From the NCBI GenBank assembly GCA_029776555.1, contig JAKOSZ010000162.1:1-8391 (forward strand): 8,391 nucleotides of DNA, written 5' to 3'. Under the pieces are notes generated by a model. It saw nothing but the letters and a program-made list of their open reading frames with translations. It was not told where the DNA came from and ran no database searches. This document shows, piece after piece, positions 1 to 6,206 of this stretch; within the stretch, counting starts at the first letter, position 1; each line of letters starts with the position of its first letter. This stretch comes from Bacillota bacterium. Its GTDB lineage: Bacteria > Bacillota > Clostridia > Acetivibrionales > JAKOSZ01. The translations under genes and the position numbers were made by a program.

Positions 1-47
1 ACACTACCGTAAATAAGGCTTTTCTGAAACATGGCATATTCTTCATT

Positions 48-68
48 AAAAAAACCATATAAATATGG
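48..68 (-). terminator. Intrinsic terminator after divIC
   Basis: Read on the minus strand, this is an A+T-rich hairpin (CCATAT / ATATGG, two-base centre) followed directly by seven U. It lies 46 bases past the divIC stop and would end the yabP-yabQ-divIC transcript. The stem is short and weak, but the U-tract is perfect. Nothing recognisable lies between it and base 1. Confidence 0.6.
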
Positions 69-114
69 CCTCTTATTCCCCTGCCGCTTTATGTCAACTT
101 CACCGCAAACCCTA

Positions 115-396
115 TTACTTGTTCATATCCACAAAGGTCCTCTCGCCGGGTTTTAACATGCCCAGCTCCTTCCTTGCCACCTCTTCAATGTACTCATCCG
201 TGTTTACAATCTCAATCCGTCTCTTTAAATCCTCGTTCAGCTGCTTCTCTTCTTCCAGGGTATCTTCAATCTGGTTTATCTCTTCAACTTTTGCGACTAT
301 CATTTGCTGCTGGTCGGCAATAATGAAGGAAAAATAAAGGAATGCCCCTATGAGTACCAGCATACCCAGTTTTGACTTTTTCCTTTTGTTTTTCAC
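115..396 (-). CDS. divIC: Septum formation initiator DivIC/FtsB family
   Basis: This 93-residue bitopic membrane protein belongs to the DivIC/FtsB family of the divisome, which forms a complex with FtsL and DivIB/FtsQ at the division septum. A lysine/arginine-rich cytoplasmic tip (residues 1-9) is followed by one membrane segment (about 11-27). Next comes an acidic coiled-coil stretch (about 28-65) and the family-typical tail DEYIEEVARKELGMLKPGE (67-85). The start is GTG at 394-396, with an AGGAGGG ribosome binding site at 405-411 and 8-base spacing; a stop codon lies immediately upstream in frame. It follows yabQ by 117 bases, as in B. subtilis, and is probably the last gene of the yabP-yabQ-divIC unit. 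An internal promoter in the 117-base gap is possible but I could not identify one. The family call is firm; DivIC rather than FtsB is chosen from gene context. Confidence 0.93.
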   Translation of the reverse strand: MKNKRKKSKLGMLVLIGAFLYFSFIIADQQQMIVAKVEEINQIEDTLEEEKQLNEDLKRRIEIVNTDEYIEEVARKELGMLKPGERTFVDMNK

Positions 397-420
397 CTAA
401 AAGGCCCTCCTCTGCGGCAT
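397..420 (-). other. Possible 7-codon leader ORF ending at the divIC start
   Basis: ATG at 418-420 opens a seven-codon frame (MPQRRAF) whose TAG stop (397-399) directly abuts the GTG start of divIC and runs over its ribosome binding site. AAGG lies four bases before the ATG. It could serve translational coupling, but a frame this short can arise by chance, and no conservation can be seen from one sequence. Confidence 0.15.
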
Positions 421-513
421 TTCGCCTTAAAAAGCCCTCCCTGGCAAATATGCCGACCTTCTTTTGTATAGTAATTTATCTATTCTACACGTTTAAGGAA
501 TGTCCTTCCTTTG

Positions 514-1023
514 CTAAACTTTTTTTATCAAGTTTTTCATCATTTTTTTCCATATCCTGCCCCTTGCCATATAGCCTTTCTGTATGGATACGGCTCTCCT
601 GCCGGCCTTTATCAGGCTTCTCAGCAAAAACCCGCACGGAATCCTCAGGATTTTAAACAAAAAATAAAAGGGCCAGGAAGAAACCCTCCACACTACTCTC
701 AGCACCCTGCGCAGCAAATTCACAAGGGTTAAGAAAACACTCATGACTATCCTGCTCAAGGTTAAAGCGTACAGTATTGCCCCCATTGCCGCCCCTAAAA
801 AGATATAGCCCCTGACTTCCCCTTCGTTGCTGTAATACACAACAACCAGCATAAAGACGGCGGCAGCTACCCAGTAAAGGAAATCCTCAATTTGCACAAC
901 AAAGCTCGCCGCCTTTACCGTTCTCCTTCTCACCCGAAGCAGGTCGTAAAAGAAGGCCATGACCATACCGCTTAGAACTGACCAGAAAAAGGTATATGCC
1001 TGGTTATCTACCGAAATTGTCAA
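514..1023 (-). CDS. yabQ: Spore cortex biosynthesis protein YabQ
   Basis: This 169-residue integral membrane protein belongs to the YabQ family; in B. subtilis it is made in the mother cell and is needed for spore cortex formation. Hydrophobic segments lie at about residues 9-29, 48-65, 72-89, 92-111 and 118-134. A very basic cytoplasmic-type tail (about 135-169) follows. The NEGEVRGYIFLG motif at 66-77 is characteristic of the family. The start is TTG at 1021-1023: it is the second codon after an in-frame TAG, and the resulting N-terminus (MTISVDNQAYTF) aligns with known YabQ starts. No ATG or GTG precedes the first membrane segment. The ribosome binding site is poor: AGAGG abuts the TTG and AAAGG lies 13 bases away. 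It follows yabP by 53 bases, which hold a perfect palindrome. Identity is firm; the exact start is less so. Confidence 0.9.
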   Translation of the reverse strand: MTISVDNQAYTFFWSVLSGMVMAFFYDLLRVRRRTVKAASFVVQIEDFLYWVAAAVFMLVVVYYSNEGEVRGYIFLGAAMGAILYALTLSRIVMSVFLTLVNLLRRVLRVVWRVSSWPFYFLFKILRIPCGFLLRSLIKAGRRAVSIQKGYMARGRIWKKMMKNLIKKV

Positions 1024-1048
1024 CCTCTATCACTAACCTTTACTAAGC

Positions 1049-1068
1049 TCTATTCCCCGGGGAATAGA
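1049..1068. repeat. 20-bp perfect palindrome between yabP and yabQ
   Basis: The two ten-base arms (TCTATTCCCC and its exact complement) meet with no spacer. In the yabP-yabQ transcript this would form an 8-bp stem capped by CCGG, ending 25 bases before the yabQ start codon. No U-tract follows, so it is not an intrinsic terminator. It could be an mRNA processing or stabilising hairpin, or a dimeric protein site. Confidence 0.5.
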
Positions 1069-1076
1069 ACTTCTGC

Positions 1077-1370
1077 CTATTTAAACATCCTTCCGAAGAA
1101 GCCCAGTCCCTTTGACTTGGTGTCCCTGTCCGTGTACTCGCAGCTTATTATTTCACCCTCTATGATAAGCTCGGAGTTGTCCAAGTTCAGCCTGTTAATG
1201 CGAAGGTCAATTCCCCTTACGATGAGCTCGCCCAGCTCCGTGTCCACAATAACGCTTTCATTGTTAAAGCTGTCCACGTCTATTACACCGGATATACTGA
1301 GTTTCTCTCTGTTTTCCAGTATAAGGTTTTGCACCTTCGGTCTTCCGACGGTCTTTTTCTCCTCAGCCAT
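1077..1370 (-). CDS. yabP: Sporulation protein YabP
   Basis: This 97-residue protein belongs to the YabP/YqfC sporulation family and is expected to act in the mother cell during coat or cortex assembly; its biochemical role is not established. The core is rich in short beta strands with the family pattern LSISGVIDVDSFNNESVIVD (24-43), then GELIVRGIDLRINRLNLD (47-64) and ELIIEGEIISCEY (67-79). The C-terminus (GLGFFGRMFK) is typical. The ATG at 1368-1370 has a purine-rich GGGGGAAGGAAA upstream. It is the first gene after the terminator at 1438-1471, so it should have its own promoter in 1371-1437. I found no convincing sigma-E or sigma-A match there. It is probably cotranscribed with yabQ and divIC. 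Confidence 0.92.
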   Translation of the reverse strand: MAEEKKTVGRPKVQNLILENREKLSISGVIDVDSFNNESVIVDTELGELIVRGIDLRINRLNLDNSELIIEGEIISCEYTDRDTKSKGLGFFGRMFK

Positions 1371-1437
1371 TTTCCTTCCCCCTGTCTTTTGGCTCCTATA
1401 AGAGTAGTCCCGTAAAGATATTTATGCGCGTCCAGGC

Positions 1438-1471
1438 AAAAAAATAACCCCCGGTCCTTTTACCGGGAGTT
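1438..1471 (-). terminator. Strong intrinsic terminator after rqcP
   Basis: On the minus strand an 8-10 bp G+C-rich stem (arms at 1462-1471 and 1446-1455, six-base loop at 1456-1461) is followed by a run of seven U (1444-1438). It lies 37 bases after the rqcP stop. It separates mazG-hup-rqcP from yabP-yabQ-divIC, although readthrough is possible. Confidence 0.8.
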
Positions 1472-1507
1472 CCTGATTGCCGGGACTCGGCATAGTTTTT
1501 CTTAAAA

Positions 1508-1747
1508 TCACTTCACTATATACATTTCCTTCGCTTCGGATTTGGTCACGTGCTCAGCCAGCGATGTCACTTCAACCCTTGTGGTGCCGCTTCCAAACTG
1601 TATTTCGATTATGTCTCCCACCTTCACCGGAGAACTGGGCTTGGCAACCTTGCCGTTAATCATAACCCTTCCGTTTTCGCAGGCTTCGCAAGCCAACGTC
1701 CTCCGTTTGATAAGCCTGGAGACTTTCAGGTACTTGTCAATCCTCAC
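1508..1747 (-). CDS. rqcP: S4-domain ribosome quality control protein RqcP (YabO)
   Basis: This 79-residue protein is a single S4 RNA-binding domain. The RqcP/YabO family binds 50S subunits carrying stalled peptidyl-tRNA and works with RqcH during alanine tailing of the nascent chain. The hallmark N-terminus VRIDKYLKVSRLIKRRTLA is followed by the S4 turn GRVMINGKVAKPSSPVKVGDIIEI and a short tail ending MYIVK. I chose the GTG start at 1745-1747. It gives the family's usual beginning and has AAAGGGGG seven bases upstream. The longer 96-residue reading from ATG at 1796-1798 has no ribosome binding site and overlaps the -10 promoter element. The gene has its own promoter and terminator, so it can be a one-gene unit. 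B. subtilis has the same neighbours, without hup. Confidence 0.93.
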   Translation of the reverse strand: MRIDKYLKVSRLIKRRTLACEACENGRVMINGKVAKPSSPVKVGDIIEIQFGSGTTRVEVTSLAEHVTKSEAKEMYIVK

Positions 1748-1796
1748 GCCATTTCCCCCTTTGACCCCCGCTGCCGAAGTCTGGCCTCTCTCATGC

Positions 1797-1826
1797 ATTA
1801 TATTACAGGCTTAATGCATTCCGCAA
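1797..1826 (-). promoter_or_regulatory. Probable sigma-A promoter of rqcP
   Basis: On the minus strand a perfect TATAAT (1797-1802) lies 18 bases after a weak -35, TTGCGG (1821-1826). Transcription would begin near 1790, giving a leader of about 43 bases before the GTG start. The perfect -10 and the upstream terminator support it; the -35 is poor. Confidence 0.5.
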
Positions 1827-1916
1827 TTTTTACAGCACTGTCATTTGTTTATTATCTCTTCAAAATGTTTGCCTTGGTATCTATACCCCTTTTGTCAGCC
1901 GCTTATCAGCCGCGGC

Positions 1917-1939
1917 AAAAAACACCGGGGGCAACAGTG
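1917..1939 (-). terminator. Probable intrinsic terminator after hup
   Basis: On the minus strand a five-pair stem (CACUG / CGGUG, one U-G pair) with loop UUGCCCC is followed by six U. It lies about 50 bases past the hup stop and would close the mazG-hup transcript. The rest of 1748-1988 holds the rqcP promoter and small G+C-rich hairpins, but no gene. Confidence 0.5.
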
Positions 1940-1988
1940 CTTCGACTTAAGCGAAACAGCGGCAATAAACCGGAATGCCCTTTTTCCG

Positions 1989-2264
1989 TCACTCGTTAAT
2001 GCTGTCTTTCAGTGCTTTACCTCCCCTGAAAATTGGCACTCTTGATGCGGGAATGGTGATTTCCTCTCCGGTCTGGGGATTCATACCCTTACGGGCGGCC
2101 CTTTCCCTGACTTCAAAGGAACCGAAACCCACCAGCTGCACCTTTTCCCCCCTGGTCAGAGCTTCCTGTATGCTTTCTATCATGGCATTCAACGCTCTCT
2201 CCGCATCCTTCCTGGACATGTCGCTTTTACTGGCAATGCTCGCCACAAGATCCGCCTTATTCAT
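1989..2264 (-). CDS. hup: DNA-binding protein HU
   Basis: This 91-residue HU-family protein forms dimers that bend and compact DNA non-specifically in the nucleoid. The N-terminal helices (MNKADLVASIASKSDMSRKDAERALNAMIESIQEAL, shown here in part as residues 1-20 and 21-36) are followed by the invariant VQLVGFGSFEVRERAARKG (42-60). The beta arm carries NPQTGEEI with the intercalating proline at residue 63. IPASRVPIFRGGKALKDSIN completes the fold. The ATG at 2262-2264 has an excellent AAAGGAGGAG ribosome binding site. It follows mazG by 40 bases and is probably cotranscribed; a promoter inside the mazG 3' end cannot be excluded. HU between mazG and rqcP is seen in Clostridia but not in B. subtilis, where the HU gene lies elsewhere. 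Confidence 0.96.
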   Translation of the reverse strand: MNKADLVASIASKSDMSRKDAERALNAMIESIQEALTRGEKVQLVGFGSFEVRERAARKGMNPQTGEEITIPASRVPIFRGGKALKDSINE

Positions 2265-2304
2265 TGTAACTCCTCCTTTAACCCTTTTGACTTAATACCA
2301 GCCT

Positions 2305-3111
2305 CTAAAAAGAAGTGTTATTGCCAGGTTCACAGCTCTTTGCCTTATTCCACAGCCCATCCATTTCCTGAAGGCTCATATCTTCCAGCTTCCTGCCCAT
2401 CTTTGCGCTCTCTTCCTCTATGTATTCAAACCTCTTTATGAATTTGTCAATTGTTCCTGTCAGGGCAAGCTCCGGATGAACATTCAGGAACCTGGACAGG
2501 TTGACAATGGCAAAAAGCACGTCTCCCAGCTCATCAGTTATTCTTTCCATATTTTCACTTCTATATACATCCTTAAGCTCCTTTATTTCCTCTTCAACCT
2601 TGTCAAAAACGTCATGTATATTGTCCCAGTCAAAGCCTACCTCGGCAGCCTTCTGCTGGACCTTGTAGCTCCTCATCAAGGCTGGGAGGTTCTTGGGCAC
2701 GTCCCTGAGCACGCCGGTCTGAGTTTTAATGGCCTTTTCCTTTTTCTTTAAGGCTTCCCAGTTTTCCAGCACCTCTTCAGGGGATTCAACCTTTTCCCCG
2801 CCGAAAACATGGGGATGCCTGAAAATAAGCTTTTTGCATATTCTGTCAATGACATCGTCCATGCTGAAAGTGCCCTCCTCCTGGCCTATCCGCCCGTGGA
2901 AAACTATCTGCAGGAGAAGGTCACCCAGTTCTTCGGCCAGCCTGTCCCTGTCCTTTAAGTCAATGGCTTCCAGGACCTCGTAGGTTTCCTCGATAAGGTA
3001 TCTCTTAAGACTCTCATGGGTCTGCTGCCGGTCCCAGGGACAGCCGTTTTCACTTCTTAAAGCCGCCATGATTTCAACCAGGTCCTTAAACTCGTACCGT
3101 TTCTTCAGCAA
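2305..3111 (-). CDS. mazG: Nucleoside triphosphate pyrophosphohydrolase MazG
   Basis: This 268-residue protein hydrolyses NTPs and dNTPs to the monophosphate and pyrophosphate, a housecleaning and stress-related role. Both tandem MazG domains look intact. Domain 1 has ENGCPWDRQQTHESLKRYL (21-39), metal-binding EETYE (41-45) and ELGD (61-64). Domain 2 has VGFDW (158-162), EEIKE (174-178) and ELGD (194-197). Length matches E. coli MazG (263). Unlike B. subtilis YabN there is no N-terminal tetrapyrrole methylase domain. The start is TTG at 3109-3111 with GGGGGTG five bases upstream. No in-frame ATG or GTG lies between this TTG and the conserved domain start, and the N-terminus aligns with other MazG proteins. 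It follows the btuD terminator and an A+T-rich repeat region that should hold its promoter. Confidence 0.95.
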   Translation of the reverse strand: MLKKRYEFKDLVEIMAALRSENGCPWDRQQTHESLKRYLIEETYEVLEAIDLKDRDRLAEELGDLLLQIVFHGRIGQEEGTFSMDDVIDRICKKLIFRHPHVFGGEKVESPEEVLENWEALKKKEKAIKTQTGVLRDVPKNLPALMRSYKVQQKAAEVGFDWDNIHDVFDKVEEEIKELKDVYRSENMERITDELGDVLFAIVNLSRFLNVHPELALTGTIDKFIKRFEYIEEESAKMGRKLEDMSLQEMDGLWNKAKSCEPGNNTSF

Positions 3112-3123
3112 AAAAACACCCCC

Positions 3124-3190
3124 ATGTCGGACAATCTTCTTAAATATTAAAATATATGTTGGACAATCTTCTTATAAATATTAATATATT
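3124..3190. repeat. Two-copy 32-bp tandem repeat upstream of mazG
   Basis: Copy 1 (3124-3155) and copy 2 (3156-3190) share a 14-base identical core (GGACAATCTTCTTA at 3129-3142 and 3161-3174) followed by similar AATATTAA-rich tails; copy 2 has a TA insertion. The downstream copy begins about 13 bases from the mazG start codon. On the minus strand each carries TTGTCC followed by AA or GA, resembling a Spo0A box (TTGTCGAA) with mismatches. The region very likely contains the mazG promoter, but I could not assign -35 and -10 elements. Confidence 0.55.
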
Positions 3191-3198
3191 CCAGGGCA

Positions 3199-3247
3199 TA
3201 AATAAAGGGCTAATTTGACATATGAACAACTGGCAAATTAACCCTTT
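3199..3247 (-). terminator. Terminator of the btuFCD operon
   Basis: Arms at 3234-3247 and 3204-3217 form a stem of about 14 pairs (one U-G pair on the minus-strand RNA) around a 16-base loop. The A-rich 5' and U-rich 3' flanks (UUUAUUUA) suit an A-hairpin-U terminator. It lies about 60 bases after the btuD stop and could also stop plus-strand transcription. The remaining bases 3248-3308 hold no recognisable feature. Confidence 0.65.
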
Positions 3248-3308
3248 CTTCCGGGCATTAAATCCGGCGGGGGCTTACTGACAGTTTATAGTTTCTTCTC
3301 TCCGCCTC

Positions 3309-4067
3309 CTACCTACTCCACCGGGACAACAGACTCCGCATCCAGTCGTACACGTCCATGGAATACACGGACTGTAAGTTTTCGTTGGTCAGCACATCGG
3401 CGGTTTTGCCCCAGGCTACCACCCTGCCCTTGTCCAGTAATAAGGCGTCCGTCCCGTAAGCCCAGGCGTGGTTTAAGTCATGCATTACGGATATCACCGC
3501 TCGCCCGTTTTCCCCGACCCAGCGGCGTATAAGCTCAAGCATCTGTTTCTGGTACACCAGGTCCAGGTGGTTCATGGGTTCATCCAGTATTAAAAGCCTG
3601 GGGTCCTGGGCAAACACCTGGGCCAGGAAGGTCCTCTGGAGCTCGCCTCCCGACAGCGTCAACACCGATTTCCCGCGGAAGGGCTTCATGCCGGTAACCT
3701 CAAGGGCTTCTTCGATTTTTGCTTCGTCATCGTCACTTCTCCCGGAAAAAATGCTGGAGGAGTAAGCATAACGCCCAAGCCTCACCACCTCTTCCACGGT
3801 GAAGGAGTAGCTGACGAAGCGCCTCTGGCTTAACACTCCGACCTTTCTTGCAAGCTCCGACGGTTTTAATCCGGCCAGGTCCTTCCCGCTAAAGTAAACG
3901 CTCCCCCTGTAGGGGACGCCCTGGGATATGGCGTTGACGATGGTGGACTTGCCGGCGCCGTTGGGGCCGACGATCATCAGCCACTGTTTTTCCCCAAGGG
4001 AGAAGCTGACGTTATTTACAACCGTATGGCTGCCAAAACTGACAGTAAGGTTTTTCACTTCAAGCAT
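3309..4067 (-). CDS. btuD: Cobalamin ABC transporter ATP-binding protein BtuD
   Basis: This 252-residue cytoplasmic ATPase powers the importer formed with BtuC. All catalytic motifs are present: Walker A GPNGAGKST (34-42), Q-loop glutamine 81, signature LSGGE (138-142), Walker B LLILDEP with the catalytic glutamate at 163, D-loop NHLD (166-169) and switch histidine 196 (MHD). It belongs to the FecE/BtuD/FhuC group that pairs with FecCD-type permeases. The start is ATG at 4065-4067, only three bases after the btuC stop. The ribosome binding site is weak and lies inside the btuC end, so translation is probably coupled. Sequence alone would also fit iron-siderophore or haem import; the cobalamin riboswitch ahead of the operon decides for B12. 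Confidence 0.9.
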   Translation of the reverse strand: MLEVKNLTVSFGSHTVVNNVSFSLGEKQWLMIVGPNGAGKSTIVNAISQGVPYRGSVYFSGKDLAGLKPSELARKVGVLSQRRFVSYSFTVEEVVRLGRYAYSSSIFSGRSDDDEAKIEEALEVTGMKPFRGKSVLTLSGGELQRTFLAQVFAQDPRLLILDEPMNHLDLVYQKQMLELIRRWVGENGRAVISVMHDLNHAWAYGTDALLLDKGRVVAWGKTADVLTNENLQSVYSMDVYDWMRSLLSRWSR

Positions 4068-4070
4068 ATC

Positions 4071-5102
4071 TCACTTGGCCTTTCTTGAAGAATAAAATAT
4101 GTAAACAAACACCACGGAGCCAATGAAGGAGGTCACAACTCCGATGGGAATCTCCAGGGGTTTCAGCATTGTGCGTCCCAAAAGGTCGGCCAGCATCAGG
4201 AAAACTGCCCCGGAAAAAAGTGACGCGGGAAGCAGCCGTTTATGGTTGGGTCCCGCCAGCATGCGGACCATGTGGGGAATTACCAGCCCCACAAATCCGA
4301 CAGTGCCGCTGATCGACACGCACACGCTTATAAGGGCGGATACGGATATAAGCACCACCAGCTTGACCTTCCTGACATTTACCCCTACATGGCGCGCATT
4401 GTCTTCGCCTATGGCAAAGGCGTTGAGCTCCCGGGAATAGAGCAGGATGGCAGTGCCGAAAACCAGCAGCGCCGCAAACACCACAATCGCATTGACGTAG
4501 TTGCTGCCGGCAAAGGAGCCCATGGTCCAAAACATTATGGATCTGATCCTCTCCCCGGCAAAGACAACGATGAGGCTCATGATGCTGTTGGCGAACATGG
4601 TGAATATTACGCCCATGAGTATGATCGTGTTGGTGGAAAGAGAGCAGTCCAGCCTGTATGTTATGGAGAGGATGAAAACCAGGGACAAAAACGCAAACAG
4701 CATGGCCATAGCCATAGTCCCCGCCAGCGCGAACCCGGGCACGTATATGCCGAAGGCAATGGCAATTACCGCGCCCAGGGCTGCTCCGGAGGACACGCCC
4801 AGGGTATAGCCGTCGGCCAGCGGGTTGCGCAGGAGCCCCTGCATGGCTCCGCCGCAAAGGGACAGGGCCCCACCTGCAAGGGCCACGCAGAGTACCCGGG
4901 GCAGCCGCACCAGTATAATGATGGACCATGGAATGTCCTCCGGCATCGGAAGGTCAAAAACTGTGTTCCATATGGCCGTAAAGGTATCCTTTACCGGTAT
5001 GTTTACACTGCCTGCGCATATGCAAAGCACCATTACGGTCATCATGGCAGCAGCAAACAAAATGTATGCAACGGGCTTAAAGCCTTCGGGTCTTTTACTC
5101 AT
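4071..5102 (-). CDS. btuC: Cobalamin ABC transporter permease BtuC (FecCD family)
   Basis: This 343-residue polytopic protein has the length and about ten hydrophobic segments expected of FecCD-family permeases, which form the membrane channel as a dimer. Family landmarks are RLPR at 66-69, the stretch LRNPLADGYTLGVSSGA (91-107), IGEDNARHVGVNV (231-243), which lies in the region that contacts the ATPase, and GFVGLVIPHMVR (269-280). The ATG at 5100-5102 has AAGGAG with good spacing. It follows btuF by 39 bases and leads into btuD after three bases, giving the order binding protein, permease, ATPase. The substrate is assigned from the upstream cobalamin riboswitch; the permease itself does not reveal it. 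No frameshift or truncation is visible. Confidence 0.92.
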   Translation of the reverse strand: MSKRPEGFKPVAYILFAAAMMTVMVLCICAGSVNIPVKDTFTAIWNTVFDLPMPEDIPWSIIILVRLPRVLCVALAGGALSLCGGAMQGLLRNPLADGYTLGVSSGAALGAVIAIAFGIYVPGFALAGTMAMAMLFAFLSLVFILSITYRLDCSLSTNTIILMGVIFTMFANSIMSLIVVFAGERIRSIMFWTMGSFAGSNYVNAIVVFAALLVFGTAILLYSRELNAFAIGEDNARHVGVNVRKVKLVVLISVSALISVCVSISGTVGFVGLVIPHMVRMLAGPNHKRLLPASLFSGAVFLMLADLLGRTMLKPLEIPIGVVTSFIGSVVFVYIFYSSRKAK

Positions 5103-5141
5103 AGCTTCTCCTTAAAGGCAGAATGGTAGTTGTGCCCTGTC

Positions 5142-6092
5142 TTACCGGGCCTTGTTTTCATAAATGAAGCTGTAAATTGTCCTGGCCACATCGGCAAGGC
5201 GCGGGGCCGGCCTGGAGATTTGGTCCGGGTCCACATTCAGTATCGCCCTGTTCTTGATTGCCTTCATATCCTGCCATCCATCGCGTCCAAGGATTTCCTC
5301 CACAGGGGTGGGCCCGCTGCCGGAGTAAACCTCCGTTGTAACGATATAGTCGGGATTTCGCTGGATGACCTGCTCCTGGGACACCTCGGCCCAACCGTTG
5401 ACATCGGCAAAGGCGTTCTCCATGTCCAGCAGGGTGGCCAGCTCGTCCATGAAAGTACCCTTGCCGGCAGTCCACAGCCCGTACTTGAGGGGTGAAACCT
5501 CGAAGTAGATGGTCTTTTTGTCCCCGCTGGCCTTTTCCTGCAACTTGGATGAAATCTCGGCAAAGGTTTCTTTCATGCCGTCAATAACCTCTGCTGCCTC
5601 CTTGTCTTTTCCGACAATGGAGCCGATGAGCCCAATGGCCTCATAAACTCCTTCAATATTCTGCGCGTCGGTAACAACAACCTTAATACCCGCCTTTTCA
5701 AGGGCGTCCACCTGTTCCTTGCTCTGGGCCATTTTTGTCATCAGGACCACCTGCGGGTTAAGGGACATAATCTGCTCCAGGTTAGTCTCAGCGCCGGACT
5801 GTACGCTGGGCACCTTTTGAACCTCTTCGGGATAATTGCAGTACTGGCCGCGGCCGACCAGGGTCTTGCCCGCGCCGACGGCAAACAGGATCTCACACTC
5901 GGCGGCAGTGAGGGCAACTATTCTCTCCGCCGGTTTATCCAGGCTGATTTTCCGTCCCGCCATATCCGTCACTTCAATAGCGGTGGATTCCTGCTTTTTC
6001 TCCGTAACTTTTTTAGCTCCCCCGCATCCTGCCGCAAGAACCGTCACCATGACTAACACCAAAAGAACTGCCGCATGCCTTAAATACCTCAT
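5142..6092 (-). CDS. btuF: Cobalamin-binding lipoprotein BtuF
   Basis: This 316-residue solute-binding lipoprotein delivers substrate to BtuC. A signal peptide with a basic start and hydrophobic core (7-19) ends in the lipobox LAAGC, so Cys23 would be lipidated and anchor the protein outside the membrane. A linker is followed by the helical-backbone binding fold: VTDMAGRKISLDKPAERIVAL (41-61), AAECEILFAVGAG (63-75) and ETNLEQIMSLNPQVVLM (102-118) in lobe one. Lobe two has LLDMENAFAD (221-230) and EVSQEQVIQRNPDYIV (236-251). Glu67 and Glu225 are at places where such proteins often salt-bridge to the permease (inference). The ATG at 6090-6092 has AAAGGAG at 6100-6106. It is the first gene of the riboswitch-controlled operon. 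Cobalamin is inferred from that riboswitch; other corrinoids are possible. Confidence 0.9.
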   Translation of the reverse strand: MRYLRHAAVLLVLVMVTVLAAGCGGAKKVTEKKQESTAIEVTDMAGRKISLDKPAERIVALTAAECEILFAVGAGKTLVGRGQYCNYPEEVQKVPSVQSGAETNLEQIMSLNPQVVLMTKMAQSKEQVDALEKAGIKVVVTDAQNIEGVYEAIGLIGSIVGKDKEAAEVIDGMKETFAEISSKLQEKASGDKKTIYFEVSPLKYGLWTAGKGTFMDELATLLDMENAFADVNGWAEVSQEQVIQRNPDYIVTTEVYSGSGPTPVEEILGRDGWQDMKAIKNRAILNVDPDQISRPAPRLADVARTIYSFIYENKAR

Positions 6093-6096
6093 AACA

Positions 6097-6181
6097 CTAC
6101 TCCTTTCCTTAGGATACTTAAAATTGATGGGTCAAAAGGAGCAGAAAAAAAGCTGCTCCCCCCCTAAGATTGAGGAGCAAC
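6097..6181 (-). promoter_or_regulatory. Expression platform of the btuF riboswitch
   Basis: Four arms can pair in two exclusive ways on the minus-strand RNA. Arm A (6181-6174, GUUGCUCC) pairs with B (6159-6152, GGAGCAGC) around a 14-base loop. Alternatively B pairs with C (6144-6138). When A holds B, arm C (6144-6135, CUGCUCCUUU) is free to pair over ten bases with D (6106-6097, AAAGGAGUAG), covering the btuF ribosome binding site. The A-B loop contains AUCUUA (6170-6165), which complements UAAGAU in aptamer loop L5 (6314-6309). This is the classic L5-L13 kissing contact. It suggests that bound cobalamin shuts off translation. B-C followed by four U could alternatively act as a weak terminator. 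Confidence 0.65.
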
Positions 6182-6206
6182 TCAAAATGCTGAATAAAGC
6201 CATGCC

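Noticed and set aside
92..97. TTGACA on the minus strand after divIC as a promoter for the next gene
   Set aside because: No acceptable -10 lies 16-18 bases away, and the terminator at 48-68 would follow at once.
1371..1437. Sigma-E promoter for yabP (CATAAATA as -10)
   Set aside because: A promoter is expected here, but the -10 fits only loosely and no -35 lies at the right distance.
1508..1798. Longer RqcP reading of 96 codons from ATG at 1798
   Set aside because: There is no ribosome binding site, and the ATG lies inside the TATAAT promoter element; the GTG at 1747 gives the standard family start.
3140..3190. Sigma-E promoter for mazG: CATATATT (-10) with TAATATT (-35)
   Set aside because: Both boxes match the consensus well, but they are 18 bases apart, too far for sigma-E; such matches are easy in A+T-rich sequence.
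4242..5129. Long plus-strand open frame of 295 codons opposite btuC
   Set aside because: It is antisense to a clearly conserved permease. Its product is a low-complexity H/G/Q/R-rich shadow, and no family signature is visible.
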